DNA of 64,000 nucleotides from Bradyrhizobium stylosanthis. GTDB lineage: Bacteria > Pseudomonadota > Alphaproteobacteria > Rhizobiales > Xanthobacteraceae. The stretch is from NCBI RefSeq assembly GCF_001641335.1, contig NZ_LVEM01000004.1, forward strand, positions 270,556 to 334,555. Direction: 5' to 3'. Below the pieces are notes generated by a model. That model was not told the DNA's origin. It saw only the letters and a program-made list of their open reading frames with translations, and searched no databases. The position numbers and the translations under genes were made by a program. This document shows, piece after piece, positions 10,006-19,716 of the stretch; positions within the stretch are counted from its first letter, which is position 1; the number at the start of each line of letters is the position of its first letter.

Positions 10006-11109
10006 ATGACGACGCTCCTTGAGGTCAACGGCCTGGTCAAGCATTTCGTCGCCGAGCGCTCGCTGTTCGGCCGCGCGCTGGCGCATGTGAAGGCCGTCGA
10101 CGGCGTATCCTTTTCGCTCGACGCCGGCAAGACGCTGGCGCTGGTCGGCGAATCCGGCTGCGGCAAATCCACCGTCAGCCGCCTGGTGCTGCGGCTGATC
10201 GAGCCGGACGCTGGCGCGATACGCTTCGACGGCCGCGCCCTTCTCTCGCTCGATGCCGACGCGCTGCGAAAATTCCGCCGCGAGGCGCAGATCATCTTCC
10301 AGGACCCCTACGCCTCGCTCAATCCGCGCATGACGGTCGGCCAGATCCTGACCGAGCCGCTGGCGCTGCACGATCTCGTTCCGCCGGTGCAGCGGGCCGA
10401 GCGCGTCGCGGAGATCCTGCGGCTGGTTGGCCTCGAGCCGCGGCTCGCCCGGCGCTATCCGCACGAATTCTCCGGCGGCCAGCGCCAGCGTATCGCGATC
10501 GCCCGCGCGCTCGCGGTCGAGCCGAAGCTGATCATCTGCGACGAACCGGTCTCGGCGCTCGATGTCTCGATCCGCTCGCAGATCCTGAACCTGCTGCGCG
10601 AGCTGCAGGACCGGCTCGGCCTCGCCTATATCTTCGTCTCGCACGACCTCGCCGTGGTCAAGCACATCGCCGACCGCGTCGCCGTGATGAATCTCGGCCA
10701 GATCGTCGAGGAAGCCGATGCCGGCGATTTGTTCGCCACACCGCGTCATCCCTATAGCCGGGCGCTGCTGTCCGCGATCCCCGTGCCCAAACCGCGGGCA
10801 AAGCGCAGCCGCATTGTGCTGCAGGGGGAGATCCCCAGCGCGCTCAACCCGCCGAGAGGATGCCGCTTCCACACCCGCTGCCCCTATGTGATCGAGCGCT
10901 GCCGCAGTGAAATGCCGCAGCTCGTGCCGGATGGCATCGGACATGCAACGGCCTGCCACCGAACGTCGGAACTGCCGTCCTCCGCGGCGATCGTCCCGTC
11001 CGACGGCGGTTTCTCGCCGATCCTTGAAAAATTGGTCGCCGCCTTCAGCGGCGGCCCGGAAGCAGCGCGCGGCAGCGGGGTTAGTCCATTGGGGACCGAT
11101 CCCGGATAG
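10006..11109 (+). CDS. Second peptide-type ABC ATPase (DppF-like)
   Basis: A 367-residue DppF-type ATPase with Walker A GESGCGKS, signature FSGGQRQR, Walker B LIICDEPVSALDVS and a GCRFHTRC C-terminal motif. The tail is about 35 residues longer than the first DppF-like protein and ends in low-complexity sequence (AAFSGGPEAARGSG), possibly read-through of former intergenic DNA. It is separated from its partner ATPase only by a family C repeat. Confidence 0.92.
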   Translation: MTTLLEVNGLVKHFVAERSLFGRALAHVKAVDGVSFSLDAGKTLALVGESGCGKSTVSRLVLRLIEPDAGAIRFDGRALLSLDADALRKFRREAQIIFQDPYASLNPRMTVGQILTEPLALHDLVPPVQRAERVAEILRLVGLEPRLARRYPHEFSGGQRQRIAIARALAVEPKLIICDEPVSALDVSIRSQILNLLRELQDRLGLAYIFVSHDLAVVKHIADRVAVMNLGQIVEEADAGDLFATPRHPYSRALLSAIPVPKPRAKRSRIVLQGEIPSALNPPRGCRFHTRCPYVIERCRSEMPQLVPDGIGHATACHRTSELPSSAAIVPSDGGFSPILEKLVAAFSGGPEAARGSGVSPLGTDPG

Positions 11110-11132
11110 CCGCTAAACAGAGGTTGAGAGCG

Positions 11133-12644
11133 ATGAGTTTCATGCGTTTGGCAATCCTGGCGTCGGCCCTGCTGACGTCGCTCGTGGGCACAGCCCAAGC
11201 CCAGACCACGCTTCGCATCGGCATCGCCGAGGACCCGGACATCCTCGATCCGAGCATCGGCCGCACCTATGTCGGCCGTATCGTCTTCTCCGCGTTCTGC
11301 GACAAGCTGTTCGACATCGACGAGAAGCTCAACATCGTGCCGCAGCTCGCGCTGTCCCACGAAACGTCGGCTGACGGCAAGGAGATGACCATCAAGCTGC
11401 GGCCTGGCGTCAAATTCCACGACGGCGAGCCGCTGGATGCCGAAGCCGCGAAATTCTCGCTCGAGCGTCACATGACGCTGCCGACCTCGTTCCGCAAATC
11501 CGAGCTCGCCAGCGTCGACCATGTCGAGGTGGTCGATCCCCTCACCATCAAGCTGGTGCTGAAGACGCCCTACTCGCCGCTGATCGCCCAGCTCACCGAC
11601 CGCTCCGGCATGATGGTGTCGCCCAAGGCGGCCAAGGAGGCCGGCGACAAGTTCGGCCTGCATCCGGTGTGCGCCGGTCCGTACAAGTTCGTCGAGCGCG
11701 TCCAGCAGGACCGCATGGTGTTCGAGAAGTTCGCCGACTACTGGAACAAGGACAACATCCACATCGACCGCGTCGTGTTCCTGCCGATCGTCGATGCCAC
11801 CGTGCGCCTCGCCAACCTCAAGTCCGGCGGGCTCGACCTGATCGAGCGTGTGCTCGCCACCGACATCAAGGATGTCCGCGCCGATTCCCGCCTCGTGCTG
11901 TCGACCGCGCCGGAGCTCGGCTATCTCGGCCTGACCGTCAACATCGGCAACGACAAGACCAAGGGCCCCCTGAGCCAGTCGGCGAAAGTCCGCCAGGCGC
12001 TCGACCTGTCGATCGATCGCGAAGCGATCAACCAGGTCGTCTTCAACGGCGAGTTCACACCCGGCAATCAATGGGTCAGCCCGAAACATCCCTATTACCA
12101 GAAGGCCTTCCCGGTCCGCGGCCGCGACGTCGCCAAGGCCAAGGCGCTCCTGAAGGAAGCCGGCGTCACCACGCCCGTGACCGTCGACTACATGATCCCC
12201 AAAGGCGCGGAGAACGAAGCCGTCGCCCAGGTGGTCCAGTCGATGGCCGCGGAGGCAGGCTTCGACATCAAGATCCGCGCGGTCGAGTTCGCGACCACCT
12301 TCAAGCAGGCCCAGTCCGGCGAGTTCCAGGTGTTCCAGATCAACTGGAGCGGCCGCATCGATCCCGACGGCAATTCCTACATCTTCATGCGCAGCAAGGC
12401 GCCGCAGAACGACGGCGTCTATTCGAACCCGGAGGCCGACAAGCTGCTGGAAGACGGACGCATGACGTCCAACGTCGAGGAGCGCAAGGCGATCTACGAG
12501 AAGCTGACCAAGATCCTGCTCGACGATCTGCCGATCATCTACATCTACCACCGCACGCTGCTGATCGCACACACGAAGAAGCTCGAAGGCTATCGTCAGA
12601 TGCCCGACGGGCTGGTGCGCGTGGTCGGGCTGAAGTTCAAGTGA
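11133..12644 (+). CDS. Second peptide-type ABC substrate-binding protein (SBP_bac_5)
   Basis: A 503-residue periplasmic binding protein. ATG 11133 gives a signal peptide ending TAQAQ, then TTLRIGIAEDPDILDP, an SBP family 5 start. The LRPGVKFHDGEPLDAEAAKFSLERH block is typical. It is clearly divergent from the first binding protein of the cluster, so the two importers probably recognise different though related ligands. Confidence 0.92.
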   Translation: MSFMRLAILASALLTSLVGTAQAQTTLRIGIAEDPDILDPSIGRTYVGRIVFSAFCDKLFDIDEKLNIVPQLALSHETSADGKEMTIKLRPGVKFHDGEPLDAEAAKFSLERHMTLPTSFRKSELASVDHVEVVDPLTIKLVLKTPYSPLIAQLTDRSGMMVSPKAAKEAGDKFGLHPVCAGPYKFVERVQQDRMVFEKFADYWNKDNIHIDRVVFLPIVDATVRLANLKSGGLDLIERVLATDIKDVRADSRLVLSTAPELGYLGLTVNIGNDKTKGPLSQSAKVRQALDLSIDREAINQVVFNGEFTPGNQWVSPKHPYYQKAFPVRGRDVAKAKALLKEAGVTTPVTVDYMIPKGAENEAVAQVVQSMAAEAGFDIKIRAVEFATTFKQAQSGEFQVFQINWSGRIDPDGNSYIFMRSKAPQNDGVYSNPEADKLLEDGRMTSNVEERKAIYEKLTKILLDDLPIIYIYHRTLLIAHTKKLEGYRQMPDGLVRVVGLKFK

Positions 12645-12662
12645 CGGGCCCGATGATGAGTG

Positions 12663-12794
12663 CGCGTCCCGGACGCGGCGCAGCGCGCGAGCGCTGCACC
12701 GCAGAGCCGGGACCCACAGCGGTCAAGCGCTCCGGCCATTGGGTCCCGGTTCAGCAGCGCAACATTGCATGTTGCGCAGCGCCCGGGACACGGG
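12663..12794. repeat. Family C intergenic palindromic repeat (copy 2)
   Basis: It fills the gap between the second SBP and its permease. Arms include CAGAGCCGGGACCCA and TGGGTCCCGGTTCAGC, with an outer GCGCCCGGGACACGGG. The frame running through it into the permease is an artefact. It may act like the hairpins at 2211-2272 by setting SBP to permease expression. Confidence 0.75.
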
Positions 12795-12801
12795 TCGCGC
12801 C

Positions 12802-13743
12802 ATGCTGAACTTCCTCGCCCGCCGCATCGCGCAGATCGTGCCGACATTGTTCTTCGTGTCGGTGCTGATCTTCTCGCTGCAGCAATTGCTCCCGGGCGAT
12901 CCCGCGCTGGTGATGGCCGGCGAGGAGCGCGATCCCGCCGTGATCGAGCAGATCCGCCAGCAATACAAGCTCGATCAGCCGATCCCGGTGCAATACGTCT
13001 ACTGGCTCAAGGGCGTGCTGACAGGCAATTTCGGCGAGTCCCTGCGCAACAAGATGCCGGTGCGCGAGCTGATCGCGCAGAAGCTGCCGGTGACGCTTCA
13101 GCTCGGCTCGATGGCGATCCTGATCGCGTTCTTCATCGGCATCCCCGCCGGCATCGTCTCCGCGGTGAAGAAGGGCACGGCCTGGGACTATGGCGCCAAT
13201 CTCTTCGCCCTGTGGGGCATCTCGACGCCGAACTTCTGGCTCGGAATCCTCTTGATCTTCCTGTTCTCGATCGAGCTCGGCTGGCTGCCGGCCTCGGGCT
13301 ATGTGCCGCTCACCGAGAACTGGCGCGCCAGCCTTGCCGCCACCATCATGCCCGCCTTCGTGCTCGGCAACGCGATCTCCGCGATCCTGATGCGGCATAC
13401 CCGCAGCGCCATGCTCCAGGTGCTGGAGAGCGATTATGTCCGCACCGCGCGTGCGAAAGGTCTCTCCGAGCGCTCGGTCATCCTCAAGCACGCCATGCGC
13501 AACGCGCTGACGCCGATCATCACGCTCGGCGCGCTCGAGCTCGGCACGCTGCTGTCTGGCGCTGTGCTGACCGAGCAGATCTTCTCCATTCCCGGTTTCG
13601 GCAAGCTGATCGTGGATGCCGTGTTCAACCGCGACTACGCGGTGGTGCAAGGCGTGGTGCTGGTGACCGCCACCGTCTACATCACGCTGAACCTCGTGGC
13701 CGATATCGCCTACGTCCTCGTCAATCCGCGGCTGAGGGGGTGA
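12802..13743 (+). CDS. Second peptide-type ABC permease (DppB-like)
   Basis: A 313-residue inner-membrane permease. ATG 12802 (MLNFLARRIAQIVPTLFFVS) is the family start and the first codon outside the upstream repeat. About six membrane segments and the coupling region DYVRTARAKGLSER are present. It is followed by the DppC-like gene after 4 nt. Confidence 0.93.
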   Translation: MLNFLARRIAQIVPTLFFVSVLIFSLQQLLPGDPALVMAGEERDPAVIEQIRQQYKLDQPIPVQYVYWLKGVLTGNFGESLRNKMPVRELIAQKLPVTLQLGSMAILIAFFIGIPAGIVSAVKKGTAWDYGANLFALWGISTPNFWLGILLIFLFSIELGWLPASGYVPLTENWRASLAATIMPAFVLGNAISAILMRHTRSAMLQVLESDYVRTARAKGLSERSVILKHAMRNALTPIITLGALELGTLLSGAVLTEQIFSIPGFGKLIVDAVFNRDYAVVQGVVLVTATVYITLNLVADIAYVLVNPRLRG

Positions 13744-13747
13744 GGCG

Positions 13748-14635
13748 ATGACCGACGCAGCGCTGCCAGCCGCCCCCGCCACGCAAAGTTACGAGCTCGA
13801 CAGCCCGGCGCGCCGCGCGCGGCGGCGCCTGTTCAAGCGCAAGGCCGCCGTGTTCGGGCTCGTCGTGATCACGGCGTTCATCCTGCTTGCGGTCCTTGCG
13901 CCGCTGGTCGTACCCTACGATCCCATCGCGACGAGCTGGAGCCTGGTGCGCAAGCCGCCGACCGCAGCGCACTGGTTCGGCACCGACGAGCTCGGCCGCG
14001 ACATCCTGAGCCGCATCGTCTACGGCGCGCGGGCTTCGCTGATGGCGGGCCTGATCTCGGTGGCGATCGCGCTCGGCATCGGCGTGCCGCTCGGCCTGCT
14101 CGCCGGCTATCGCGGCGGCTTTGTCGACGCGCTGATCAGCCGGATCACCGATGCGATGCTGGCCTGCCCGTTCCTGATCCTGGCGATTGCGCTCGCCGCC
14201 TTCCTCGGTCCGAGCCTCGGCAATGCCATGATCGCGATCGGCATCTCGGCAACCCCGATCTTCATCCGCCTGACCCGCGGCCAGGTGCTGAGCGTCAAGG
14301 CCGAGGACTATGTCGAGGCCGCGCGCGCGCTCGGCAATCCGCCGTGGCGGATCGCGATCTCGCACATCCTGCCGAACATCCTGCCGTCGTTGCTGGTGCA
14401 GGCCACGCTCTCCATCGCAGCGGCCATCATCGCCGAGGCCGCGCTGTCCTTCCTCGGTCTCGGCCAGCAGCCGCCGGCGCCGTCCTGGGGCAGCATGCTC
14501 AACGCGGCCCAGCGCTTCCTGACCCAGGCGCCGTGGATGGCGATCTGGCCGGGACTTGCGATCTTCCTGGTGGTGCTGTCGCTCAATCTGCTCGGCGACG
14601 GCCTGCGCGACGCGCTCGACCCAAGGCAGCGCTAG
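13748..14635 (+). CDS. Second peptide-type ABC permease (DppC-like)
   Basis: A 295-residue permease with the GTDELGRDILSRIVYGAR block and the coupling loop EDYVEAARALGNP. It is the last gene of the plus-strand cluster; its stop overlaps the stop of the convergent CnbZ-like gene by 4 nt, so no room is left for a conventional terminator. Confidence 0.93.
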   Translation: MTDAALPAAPATQSYELDSPARRARRRLFKRKAAVFGLVVITAFILLAVLAPLVVPYDPIATSWSLVRKPPTAAHWFGTDELGRDILSRIVYGARASLMAGLISVAIALGIGVPLGLLAGYRGGFVDALISRITDAMLACPFLILAIALAAFLGPSLGNAMIAIGISATPIFIRLTRGQVLSVKAEDYVEAARALGNPPWRIAISHILPNILPSLLVQATLSIAAAIIAEAALSFLGLGQQPPAPSWGSMLNAAQRFLTQAPWMAIWPGLAIFLVVLSLNLLGDGLRDALDPRQR

Positions 14636-15378
14636 ATCACCACTTCCCGCAGCACCCGGCGGCAGTCCATCTCATATTCGAGATCGACCACCGGGGGCCG
14701 CGCGAAATGCCAGGTCAGGCCGGAGCGTAGCGCACCGCGGCGGACCAGCTCATCCACCAGCGCGTGGTGGAAGTCGTGCACCGAATAGGCCTGCACGCCG
14801 GTCGTGTCCTTCCAGCCGAAGCCGAAAGCCGTCATCCGGTTTTCCATCTGCGACGTGGTGGTGAATCGCACCTTCTCGCGCAAACCCTCCGGGCTGAGAT
14901 CGCGGTAGCGCACGGTGCGCTCGACATAGGTGCCGCTGCCCTCGCGGGCCTCGGCGCCGCCGGCGATGACGAAGCTGGGCGCTCCCGAGCGCGACGGGCG
15001 CGTGAAGGAGAACGCGTAGAACGAGGGCTCGGACGGCGGATCGATCTCCGGACAGACATTGCTGCGCGCCACCGGATTGGTGGTGCCGTCGAAGATGCCC
15101 CATTCCGACAGTGTCTTTACGTAGTGCAGGTTGAACGCGCGAAAGCCCTCTTCGCTGAAGGCCGCCGGCGAGCGCAGTTCGCAGGCGCAGAACGCCGTCA
15201 GCGGACGCCCGGCCTCCTGGATGAATTTCGCGGCCAGCGCAAAACCTTCGGCCAGCGGCACCAGGCGATCGAACCGGACGCGCTCGATCTCGTAGCCCGC
15301 ATCCGCGGCGGCACCGGCCGAATACTGGAACACGGACGGGATGAAACGATAATTGCCGGCGGAGAATTCACTGACCAT
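14632..15378 (-). CDS. Putative CnbZ/aminomuconate-deaminase-like protein
   Basis: A 248-residue soluble protein. The overall pattern (start MVSEFSAGNYRFIPSVFQYS, then FCACELRSP and NPVARSNVCP) recalls proteins annotated as 2-amino-5-chloromuconate deaminase CnbZ, but from memory only, so the reaction is tentative. Cysteines at the CACELRSP and SNVCP blocks stand out. AGGAG, 6 nt before ATG 15378, directly follows the stop of the receiver-cyclase gene, so it is the fourth member of the signalling operon. Its place downstream of a cAMP module is unexplained. Confidence 0.6.
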   Translation of the reverse strand: MVSEFSAGNYRFIPSVFQYSAGAAADAGYEIERVRFDRLVPLAEGFALAAKFIQEAGRPLTAFCACELRSPAAFSEEGFRAFNLHYVKTLSEWGIFDGTTNPVARSNVCPEIDPPSEPSFYAFSFTRPSRSGAPSFVIAGGAEAREGSGTYVERTVRYRDLSPEGLREKVRFTTTSQMENRMTAFGFGWKDTTGVQAYSVHDFHHALVDELVRRGALRSGLTWHFARPPVVDLEYEMDCRRVLREVVI

Positions 15379-15387
15379 AACGAGCTC

Positions 15388-16638
15388 CTATTCCAGTTGC
15401 ATGCGAATGCCCTTGGCGCCGTTGAGCAGGCGCTTCAGGTGAAAACCGGCCAACGAATCGTCGGCGTGCATGCCGACCAGCGCGGCAAAGGCCGGCATGG
15501 CCGCGGCATCGCCGGCCTCCATCTTGGCAAAGGCGTCGGAATATTGCGCCGTCTCCGGCGCCTCGAACTTCTGCTGCGGCAGCGGCTCGAACGCGCGCAG
15601 CGGTTCGCTGCGTCCGCGCAGCATGAGCTCGCCGACAGGCCGGCCGCGGAAATTATCGGCCTCCTTCGCCACGGTGGCACTGACGCAGATGCGCGTCCCC
15701 AACTGCTTGTTGGCGGCTTCCAGCCGTGCCGCGATGTTGATGGTGTCACCGTAAGCGGTGTAGTCGAAGAAGCGATTACCGCCGAAATTGCCGACCAGCG
15801 CGGGACCGGCATGGACGCCGATGCGGGTCGTTCCGAAACTCACGCCCCTTGCCCTCCAGCGCGCCGAAAACGCCTCGGCCCAGACGTCGAGATCATGCGC
15901 ACAGGCGACCGCGCGCGTCGCATAGTCCGGCTGGTCGCCGGGTGCGTTGAAAAGCACCTGGATCGCATCGCCGATGATCTTGGTGACCGTCCCCTCATGG
16001 GTGAAGGCGATCTCGGTCATGCCGCCCACATATTCGTTGAGGAGCATGCCGAGCGTCTCCGGCGGCGCACTCTCGACCAGCGAGGTGAAGCCGGTGATAT
16101 CGGTGAAGATGGTCGCGACCTCGCGCCACTGCACTTCGATGCCGTCGCTCTCGCCGCTCGCTGCAAGGCGCTTGGCGAGCTGCGGCGAGAAATGGCGCGA
16201 CAGCGCGGCATGGGCGCGCTCGGCCTCCGCCTGGCGCTGCCGCACGTCGCGCAACATCTCCACGTGGCGGATGGTTTTCTGGATCGTGGTTTCCAGGTCG
16301 GCGAAATCGATCGGCTTGGTCAGGAAGTCGAACGCGCCGCGGTTCATGGCGGTGCGGATGTTGCTCATGTCGCCATAGGCCGAGACGATGATGGTGGACT
16401 TCTTCACTTCGGCCTCCTGCAGCTTCGCCAGCAGCGACAATCCGTCCATCCGCGGCATGTTGATGTCGGAGACCACCATGTCGACATGCGGATTCTGCTC
16501 CAGCGCCTCCAGCGCCTCGATGCCGTCGCGGGCGAACATGAGAGCGAGTTGCCCGTCGCGGATCTGCCTGCGGAACTTCTGCAGGATCAGTGCTTCGAGG
16601 TCCGGCTCGTCGTCGACAAAGAGGATGGTCGCGGTCAT
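15388..16638 (-). CDS. Receiver domain-class III adenylate cyclase
   Basis: A 416-residue two-domain regulator. Residues 1-120 are a receiver with acidic pocket D9/D10, phospho-acceptor D58 and K108. A coiled segment (about 122-160) leads to a class III nucleotide cyclase (about 172-355). Metal aspartates D180 (FTDITGF) and D224 (IIGD), adenine-recognition K220 and D292, and transition-state N301/R305 (NIAARLE) are all present, so it should make cAMP. Its start overlaps the CheY-like gene by ATGA. A C-terminal tail of about 60 residues is unassigned. Confidence 0.92.
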   Translation of the reverse strand: MTATILFVDDEPDLEALILQKFRRQIRDGQLALMFARDGIEALEALEQNPHVDMVVSDINMPRMDGLSLLAKLQEAEVKKSTIIVSAYGDMSNIRTAMNRGAFDFLTKPIDFADLETTIQKTIRHVEMLRDVRQRQAEAERAHAALSRHFSPQLAKRLAASGESDGIEVQWREVATIFTDITGFTSLVESAPPETLGMLLNEYVGGMTEIAFTHEGTVTKIIGDAIQVLFNAPGDQPDYATRAVACAHDLDVWAEAFSARWRARGVSFGTTRIGVHAGPALVGNFGGNRFFDYTAYGDTINIAARLEAANKQLGTRICVSATVAKEADNFRGRPVGELMLRGRSEPLRAFEPLPQQKFEAPETAQYSDAFAKMEAGDAAAMPAFAALVGMHADDSLAGFHLKRLLNGAKGIRMQLE

Positions 16639-17024
16639 GCGGCTTGCTCGAGCCTCGTATCGATCTCTTGACGCAGCAGCGCAAAATCGATCGGCTTGGT
16701 CAGGAGCCCGTGGGCGCCGCGCTCGATCGCCTTCCGGCGCGTCTCGGCGTCGCCATAGGCGGTGATCATGATGACCGGAATGTGCGGATAGTCGGCGCGC
16801 ACCTTCGGCAGCATGTCGAGCCCGCTCATGCCGGGCATGTTGATATCGGACAGGATCAGGATCAGCGAGGGGTCGCGGACCTCGGCGGCGCGCCTCAGCG
16901 CATCGGCCGCGGAGGGCGCAAACTCCATCTGGAACCGGCCGGCACGCAGGTCGCGCCGGAAGTGCTGCCTGAACAGCGGCTCGACGTCGGGCTCGTCATC
17001 GACGACCAGGATATAAACGTTCAA
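16635..17024 (-). CDS. CheY-like single-domain response regulator
   Basis: A 129-residue stand-alone receiver: acidic D9/D10, phospho-acceptor D60 (LSDINMPGM), T88 region (MITAYGD) and K110 are intact, and there is no output domain. It starts with TTG at 17024, inside the kinase stop (TTGA), with a GGAGG site 6 nt upstream that fixes the start. It probably competes with, or relays phosphate to, the neighbouring receiver-cyclase, since one kinase is encoded with two receivers. Confidence 0.9.
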   Translation of the reverse strand: MNVYILVVDDEPDVEPLFRQHFRRDLRAGRFQMEFAPSAADALRRAAEVRDPSLILILSDINMPGMSGLDMLPKVRADYPHIPVIMITAYGDAETRRKAIERGAHGLLTKPIDFALLRQEIDTRLEQAA

Positions 17025-19606
17025 GTCTTGCCTCCGGGAGTGTCGTCCGCTGCCATCGTCCGCGGCAGCGTGATGATGAATTCGGTGAATACACCGGGGT
17101 CGGTCTTCACGTCGATGGTGCCGCCGTGCTGCTTCACCACGATGTCGTGGCTCATGGACAGGCCGAGCCCGGTGCCCTCGCCGGCCGGCTTAGTCGTGAA
17201 GAACGGGCTGAACAGCTTCTCCTTCACCTCGGGCGGAATGCCGGTGCCGTTGTCGCGGATCCGGATCTCGACCTTGTCGCCGAGGCTCCTGGTTGTCGCG
17301 CTCAAGGTCGGCTCGAAACCTCCCGCCGCGTCTCCCTTGCGCTTGGCCGCGGCATAGAAGCCGTTCGAGATCAGGTTGAGAAGAACGCGCGTGATCTCCT
17401 GCGGATAGATGTCTGCCATGCCTGCAGCGGGATCGAAGGCGCGCTCGAGCGTGACGTTGAATGCGGGCCGTTCGGCGCGCGCGCCGTGATAGGCGAGATT
17501 GAGGCTCTCCTCCACCACCGCATTGATGTCGACGGGGCGATGCTCGCCGGAGCCCTGGCGCGAGTGCAGCAGCATGTTCCTGACGATGGAGTCGGCGCGC
17601 TTACCGTGCTGCACCACCTTCTCGAGATTGCCCTTGAGCATAGCGGTCAGCTCGCCGACCTCTTCCCTGGACTTGTCGTCGAGCGCGGTCGATTGCAGGA
17701 CCTCGTTGAGCTCGTCGATCAGCTCGGTCGAGACCGAGGAGAAATTGTTGACGAAGTTGAGCGGGTTCTTGATCTCGTGCGCGATGCCGGCCGTGAGCTG
17801 GCCGAGCGATGCAAGTTTCTCGGTCTGGACCAGACGATCCTGGGCGGTGCGAAGATCGTCGAGAGATTGCGACAGCTCGCGCGTACGCATGCGAAGCTCG
17901 TTCAGCAGGCGCGTATTCTCGATCGCGATAACGGCCTGGTTGGCAAACGAGGCAATCAGCGCGATCTGCTTTTCGTCGAAGGCGACCGCCTCCACCCGAG
18001 CGACGCCGATCGCCCCGATCACCTTGTCTCTCAGGAGCATCGGTGTGAACAAGACCGAATTGAACCCGAAGTCTCGCGCAAACTCCTTCGTCGTGGCCGG
18101 AGCCGAGGGATTGCCAAGGACCGGCTGGAACTGCACGGTTTGCTTGGACAGGATCGCGAGCCCGCCGATCGTGTCGTCGGCCAGCGGGCGCGGATATCGC
18201 TCGGTCAGCCGCTCGAAGCCAGGCTGGCCGTCTGCCGCCGGCATCTGGACGATCCCGTCCTGGACGGTCTGGACCACCGCAAAGCGAGTATCGAACATCC
18301 GCAGCAGGTTTCTGACGATGGCATCGAACACCGGCTTGGTGTCGTGCATCGATCCGCTCATCGACGAGAGGATTTCGGCGGTCGCCGTCTGCTGCTCGAG
18401 CGATTCGCGCAATTCGGCGGTGCGCTGCTCGACCTTGTTCTCGAGGCCGGCATAGGATTCCTGCAAGCGCTCGCCCATGTGGTTGAACTGATCCGCGAGC
18501 CCTTCCAGCTCGTCGCCGGTCTTGATCGAGATGCGCTGGGCGAAATCGCCGCCGCCGATCCGCTCGGCGCCGCTGCGCAGCGCCTGGATCGGTCCGACCA
18601 TGCGGCGCGCCAGGAACATCCCGGCCAGCACCGCGAAGACCGACGCTGCGAGCAGCACCAATGCGAGCCGCTCCAGCGCGGCATAGAGCGCCGCATAGGC
18701 CTCCTCCACCGGGAGCTCGACGAACATGGTCCAGTGCATCGGCTCGATCGGGGCCGACGCGGTCAGCACCTTCTGTCCCTGGATGTTGCGCGCTTCGGAC
18801 AGTGCGTCGCTCATCGTGCCACCGCCTGCCAGCGCGGCGCGCACCTGTGCCAGGTTCGACATGTCGGTATTGCGCAGCACCAGGCTGATGTCGGGATGCG
18901 CGATCAGCCGCCCTTCCGGGCCGACGACGTAGGCGTGCCCGCCCTTGCCGACCTTGATCTGGGACACGACGTCCCAGATCAGCTTCAGATTGACCTCCGC
19001 GATGCTGACGCCGGCGTCCTTGCGCGACCCGGCCTGTGCCAGCGTCATGTAGGGCTCGGAGTCCCTGCGAAAGTAGACCGGCCCATAGAATACCTTGTGC
19101 GCGACCGCCTGGGTGAATTTGGGGTCGTCGGACAGGTCGATCCCGCTATCGATCGCGTCCATCGCGAGCCGCGACACCCGCAGCCGCTCCCTGCCCGACG
19201 CATCGACCTGGGCGAGCTCGGTGATCGCCGGCACCTGGCGCAGCAGCCGCAGCGCGTCGAACCGGCGCTGCTCGATCGAGCCGGCCGACCAGGGCAGCTG
19301 CGTGGTCCAGCCGAGCTGGCTCTCGATCTCCTTGACGAACTGCCCGATCTTGGCCGCAGCCGCCTCGGCCTGCTCGTGCTGGACCCGGATCAGCGAGGCC
19401 TTGTGCTCGCGGTAATAGAAAAAGACCTCGAACAGGCCGTTGGCCAGCAACGCGATGGCGACGACCGCCACGAACAGCGCGACATATTTGGCAAACAGCC
19501 GGGTCCTGATCCCCCGCCCCGCGCCTTCACCGGGCGCGACGCGATCCGCGGCCGTGCTCGGCGACGTCCTGGCTTGCGGGGTGTCGGGATGGAGGGAGAG
19601 AGTCAT
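17021..19606 (-). CDS. Membrane sensor histidine kinase (dCache-HAMP-GAF-HisKA-HATPase)
   Basis: An 861-residue kinase. Membrane helices near residues 40-63 and 313-335 flank a periplasmic Cache-type sensor; then come HAMP (336-388), GAF (about 424-565), a coiled segment, HisKA with phospho-acceptor His610 (GIAHEIKNP), N box near 744-752, G1 DNGTGIP, F box FSPFFTT and G2 GEGTGLGLS. All catalytic boxes are intact. It is first in a four-gene minus-strand operon, coupled by TTGA to a receiver. The Cache domain suggests a small extracellular ligand such as an amino or organic acid. Confidence 0.93.
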   Translation of the reverse strand: MTLSLHPDTPQARTSPSTAADRVAPGEGAGRGIRTRLFAKYVALFVAVVAIALLANGLFEVFFYYREHKASLIRVQHEQAEAAAAKIGQFVKEIESQLGWTTQLPWSAGSIEQRRFDALRLLRQVPAITELAQVDASGRERLRVSRLAMDAIDSGIDLSDDPKFTQAVAHKVFYGPVYFRRDSEPYMTLAQAGSRKDAGVSIAEVNLKLIWDVVSQIKVGKGGHAYVVGPEGRLIAHPDISLVLRNTDMSNLAQVRAALAGGGTMSDALSEARNIQGQKVLTASAPIEPMHWTMFVELPVEEAYAALYAALERLALVLLAASVFAVLAGMFLARRMVGPIQALRSGAERIGGGDFAQRISIKTGDELEGLADQFNHMGERLQESYAGLENKVEQRTAELRESLEQQTATAEILSSMSGSMHDTKPVFDAIVRNLLRMFDTRFAVVQTVQDGIVQMPAADGQPGFERLTERYPRPLADDTIGGLAILSKQTVQFQPVLGNPSAPATTKEFARDFGFNSVLFTPMLLRDKVIGAIGVARVEAVAFDEKQIALIASFANQAVIAIENTRLLNELRMRTRELSQSLDDLRTAQDRLVQTEKLASLGQLTAGIAHEIKNPLNFVNNFSSVSTELIDELNEVLQSTALDDKSREEVGELTAMLKGNLEKVVQHGKRADSIVRNMLLHSRQGSGEHRPVDINAVVEESLNLAYHGARAERPAFNVTLERAFDPAAGMADIYPQEITRVLLNLISNGFYAAAKRKGDAAGGFEPTLSATTRSLGDKVEIRIRDNGTGIPPEVKEKLFSPFFTTKPAGEGTGLGLSMSHDIVVKQHGGTIDVKTDPGVFTEFIITLPRTMAADDTPGGKT

Positions 19607-19716
19607 CCCCCGGAACCTAGCAAGAAGACCCGACCTTGTCTCTCGCCTGCGCCGCCGAGGGCCCGGCCTGTGACTGCGGCCCTGGCGTCAGAACTGGTGC
19701 CGCCCCCAATGAAAAA

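Noticed and set aside
14764..16671. A 635-codon plus-strand frame opposite the CnbZ-like and receiver-cyclase genes
   Set aside because: Both opposite genes have intact motifs and coupled starts; this frame has no motif or ribosome-binding site.
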